Source of the DNA: Acidobacteriota bacterium
GTDB lineage: Bacteria > Acidobacteriota > Blastocatellia > RBC074
NCBI GenBank assembly: GCA_016715865.1
Contig: JADJXM010000021.1
Coordinates: 30,423-94,422, forward strand
Reading direction: 5' to 3'
DNA: 64,000 bases
Each line of letters starts with the position of its first letter. Position 1 is the stretch's first letter. Below are positions 61,075 to 64,000 of this stretch, piece after piece. Both the position numbers and the translations under genes were made by a program. Under the pieces are notes generated by a model that was not told where the DNA came from, made no database searches, and worked only from the letters and a program-made list of their open reading frames with translations.

Positions 61075-61653
61075 ATGGCAAAACTTTCATCCATAGCGCT
61101 CAATGCGGCGACGGCGATAGTCGCGCTGAGCCTGATCGCGGCGACCGGTTCCGGTCAGAACGAAAAGAAAACGCGCGAGTCAAAAAAGAAGAAGGCCGAA
61201 TCGGAACGGATCGAAGGTGACGTAAAACCCGCAAAGGCTGGCCAGGGTATTCCGGGTATCAATGTCGGGCTCAAGAAGAAGCCTCCCGGCATAATCATTC
61301 AGCGGATCCGGACTAACGAGAAAGGCGGATTCTCTTTTGGCGTCCTGCCGGCGGGCAGCTATGCCGTCGTCATCGAAGAGCATCCCCTCGAGGTCATGAA
61401 ATCGAAGAACCATAACTCTTCAAAATCCAACACCTGCATCGTCGTCATCGAGGGAGGAACTTCCGGTCCGATCAATCGGGAATGGGTATCGGCCGAAGAA
61501 ACCTCCGTCGCAACCTCGCGCCAGACTCAAGCCTCATCCTTTGGCGAGAAGGCCTTCGAACTCCCGTTTGAATCGGACGGACGGACAGAGGTCAGGGGGA
61601 CGCTCAAGACGAAGCACGACACCGCCAAGAATTCGATCGGCAATATCCGTTAG
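61075..61653 (+). CDS. Secreted carboxypeptidase-regulatory-like domain protein
   Basis: 192 residues. ATG 61075 has GGAGG at ideal spacing, and begins a signal peptide (MAKLSSIALNAATAIVALSL, cleavage near GSGQ). A Lys/Glu-rich linker (KKTRESKKKKAESER) is followed by a beta-sandwich segment (INVGLKKKPP ... TNEKGGFSFGVLPAGSYAVV). Probably periplasmic or surface exposed; function unknown. Confidence 0.75.
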   Translation: MAKLSSIALNAATAIVALSLIAATGSGQNEKKTRESKKKKAESERIEGDVKPAKAGQGIPGINVGLKKKPPGIIIQRIRTNEKGGFSFGVLPAGSYAVVIEEHPLEVMKSKNHNSSKSNTCIVVIEGGTSGPINREWVSAEETSVATSRQTQASSFGEKAFELPFESDGRTEVRGTLKTKHDTAKNSIGNIR

Positions 61654-61923
61654 GGTCTGATTAATTCTCTGTAAATCCAGTCAGCAGTATCGAAGCCCTC
61701 GGGCTGAGCCCTGATTTCGTCAAGGATCCCGTGTTCGATAAATGCCACTACGTCACATTGCGGACGATGACTTTAGCCACCTGCACGGCCCGGGGAAAGC
61801 AACTTCGACAAAACTATTACAATCCGCTCAGTGAAGCAGGCGTAAGATGAGGCGTCGCGAATCCGCTCAAGACCGGATATCTGATCAATTTCGTTGTCGC
61901 CTGCTTTAACCGGGAGAAAAATC

Positions 61924-64000
<2,077 letters not shown>

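Overview
The window looks like a stretch of chromosome from an Acidobacteriota bacterium, probably near Blastocatellia (inference). It has moderately high GC, two very long Oar-type TonB-dependent receptors with carboxypeptidase-regulatory plugs, a DUF1501/DUF1800 pair, a CRTAC1/FG-GAP protein, many secreted TPR and regulatory-domain proteins, and a dense load of intergenic palindromes and short tandem tracts. I see no tRNA, rRNA, CRISPR array, prophage or insertion sequence with a transposase.

Layout. 0.1-4.8 kb: amino acid permease, secreted phosphodiesterase-type phosphatase, BamA/D15-like barrel protein. 5-10.3 kb (minus strand): rex, class II aldolase, BMC-H shell protein, BMC-P vertex protein, nadE, pgsA and gamma carbonic anhydrase, all in one direction: a small microcompartment locus headed by an NADH-sensing repressor and followed by NAD synthetase. 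10.4-13.9 kb: ruvA, ruvB, queA and a GNAT acetyltransferase. 14-17 kb: a histone-H1-like/TPR fusion, an amidase and a radical SAM protein. 17-36.5 kb: two TonB receptors, DUF1501/DUF1800, a SPOR protein, a Gfo/Idh/MocA oxidoreductase, a TPR protein, RNase D and a zinc peptidase. 36.5-46.4 kb: a zinc-ribbon methyltransferase damaged at both ends by repeats, a glycosyltransferase, a SprT-like protein, rarA, an SDR, an MFS carrier and a UPF0182 gene with two frameshifts.

47-61 kb is a long plus-strand respiratory island. An Rrf2 regulator with three cysteines (NsrR/IscR-like) is followed by a 50-residue membrane protein, a methyltransferase, an outer-membrane protein, a CRTAC1-TlpA fusion interrupted by an in-frame TGA, and a nitronate-monooxygenase-like enzyme. 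A second transcription unit then carries a NarI-like membrane subunit, a NapA/Nas-type molybdopterin reductase, a four-cluster ferredoxin, a Tat-type Rieske protein, a hemerythrin-like protein, a two-helix protein and a NarK-type porter. Together they suggest cytoplasmic nitrate reduction coupled to a membrane electron chain, with NO/redox sensing and protection. A 20-bp palindrome precedes the regulator and one exact half-site precedes the reductase unit.

The strongest candidates for something undescribed are: (1) the in-frame TGA at 51173-51175, followed after 16 nt by a SECIS-like hairpin, suggesting a selenocysteine-containing CRTAC1-TlpA protein; (2) the rex-aldolase-shell-nadE microcompartment locus, with a hairpin between the two shell genes; (3) the NarI-like/Mo/FeS/Rieske reductase; and (4) a family of 0.2-0.3 kb terminal-inverted-repeat elements and palindromes that have reshaped the starts, stops and tails of neighbouring genes. 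All assignments come from reading the sequence; no database search was run.
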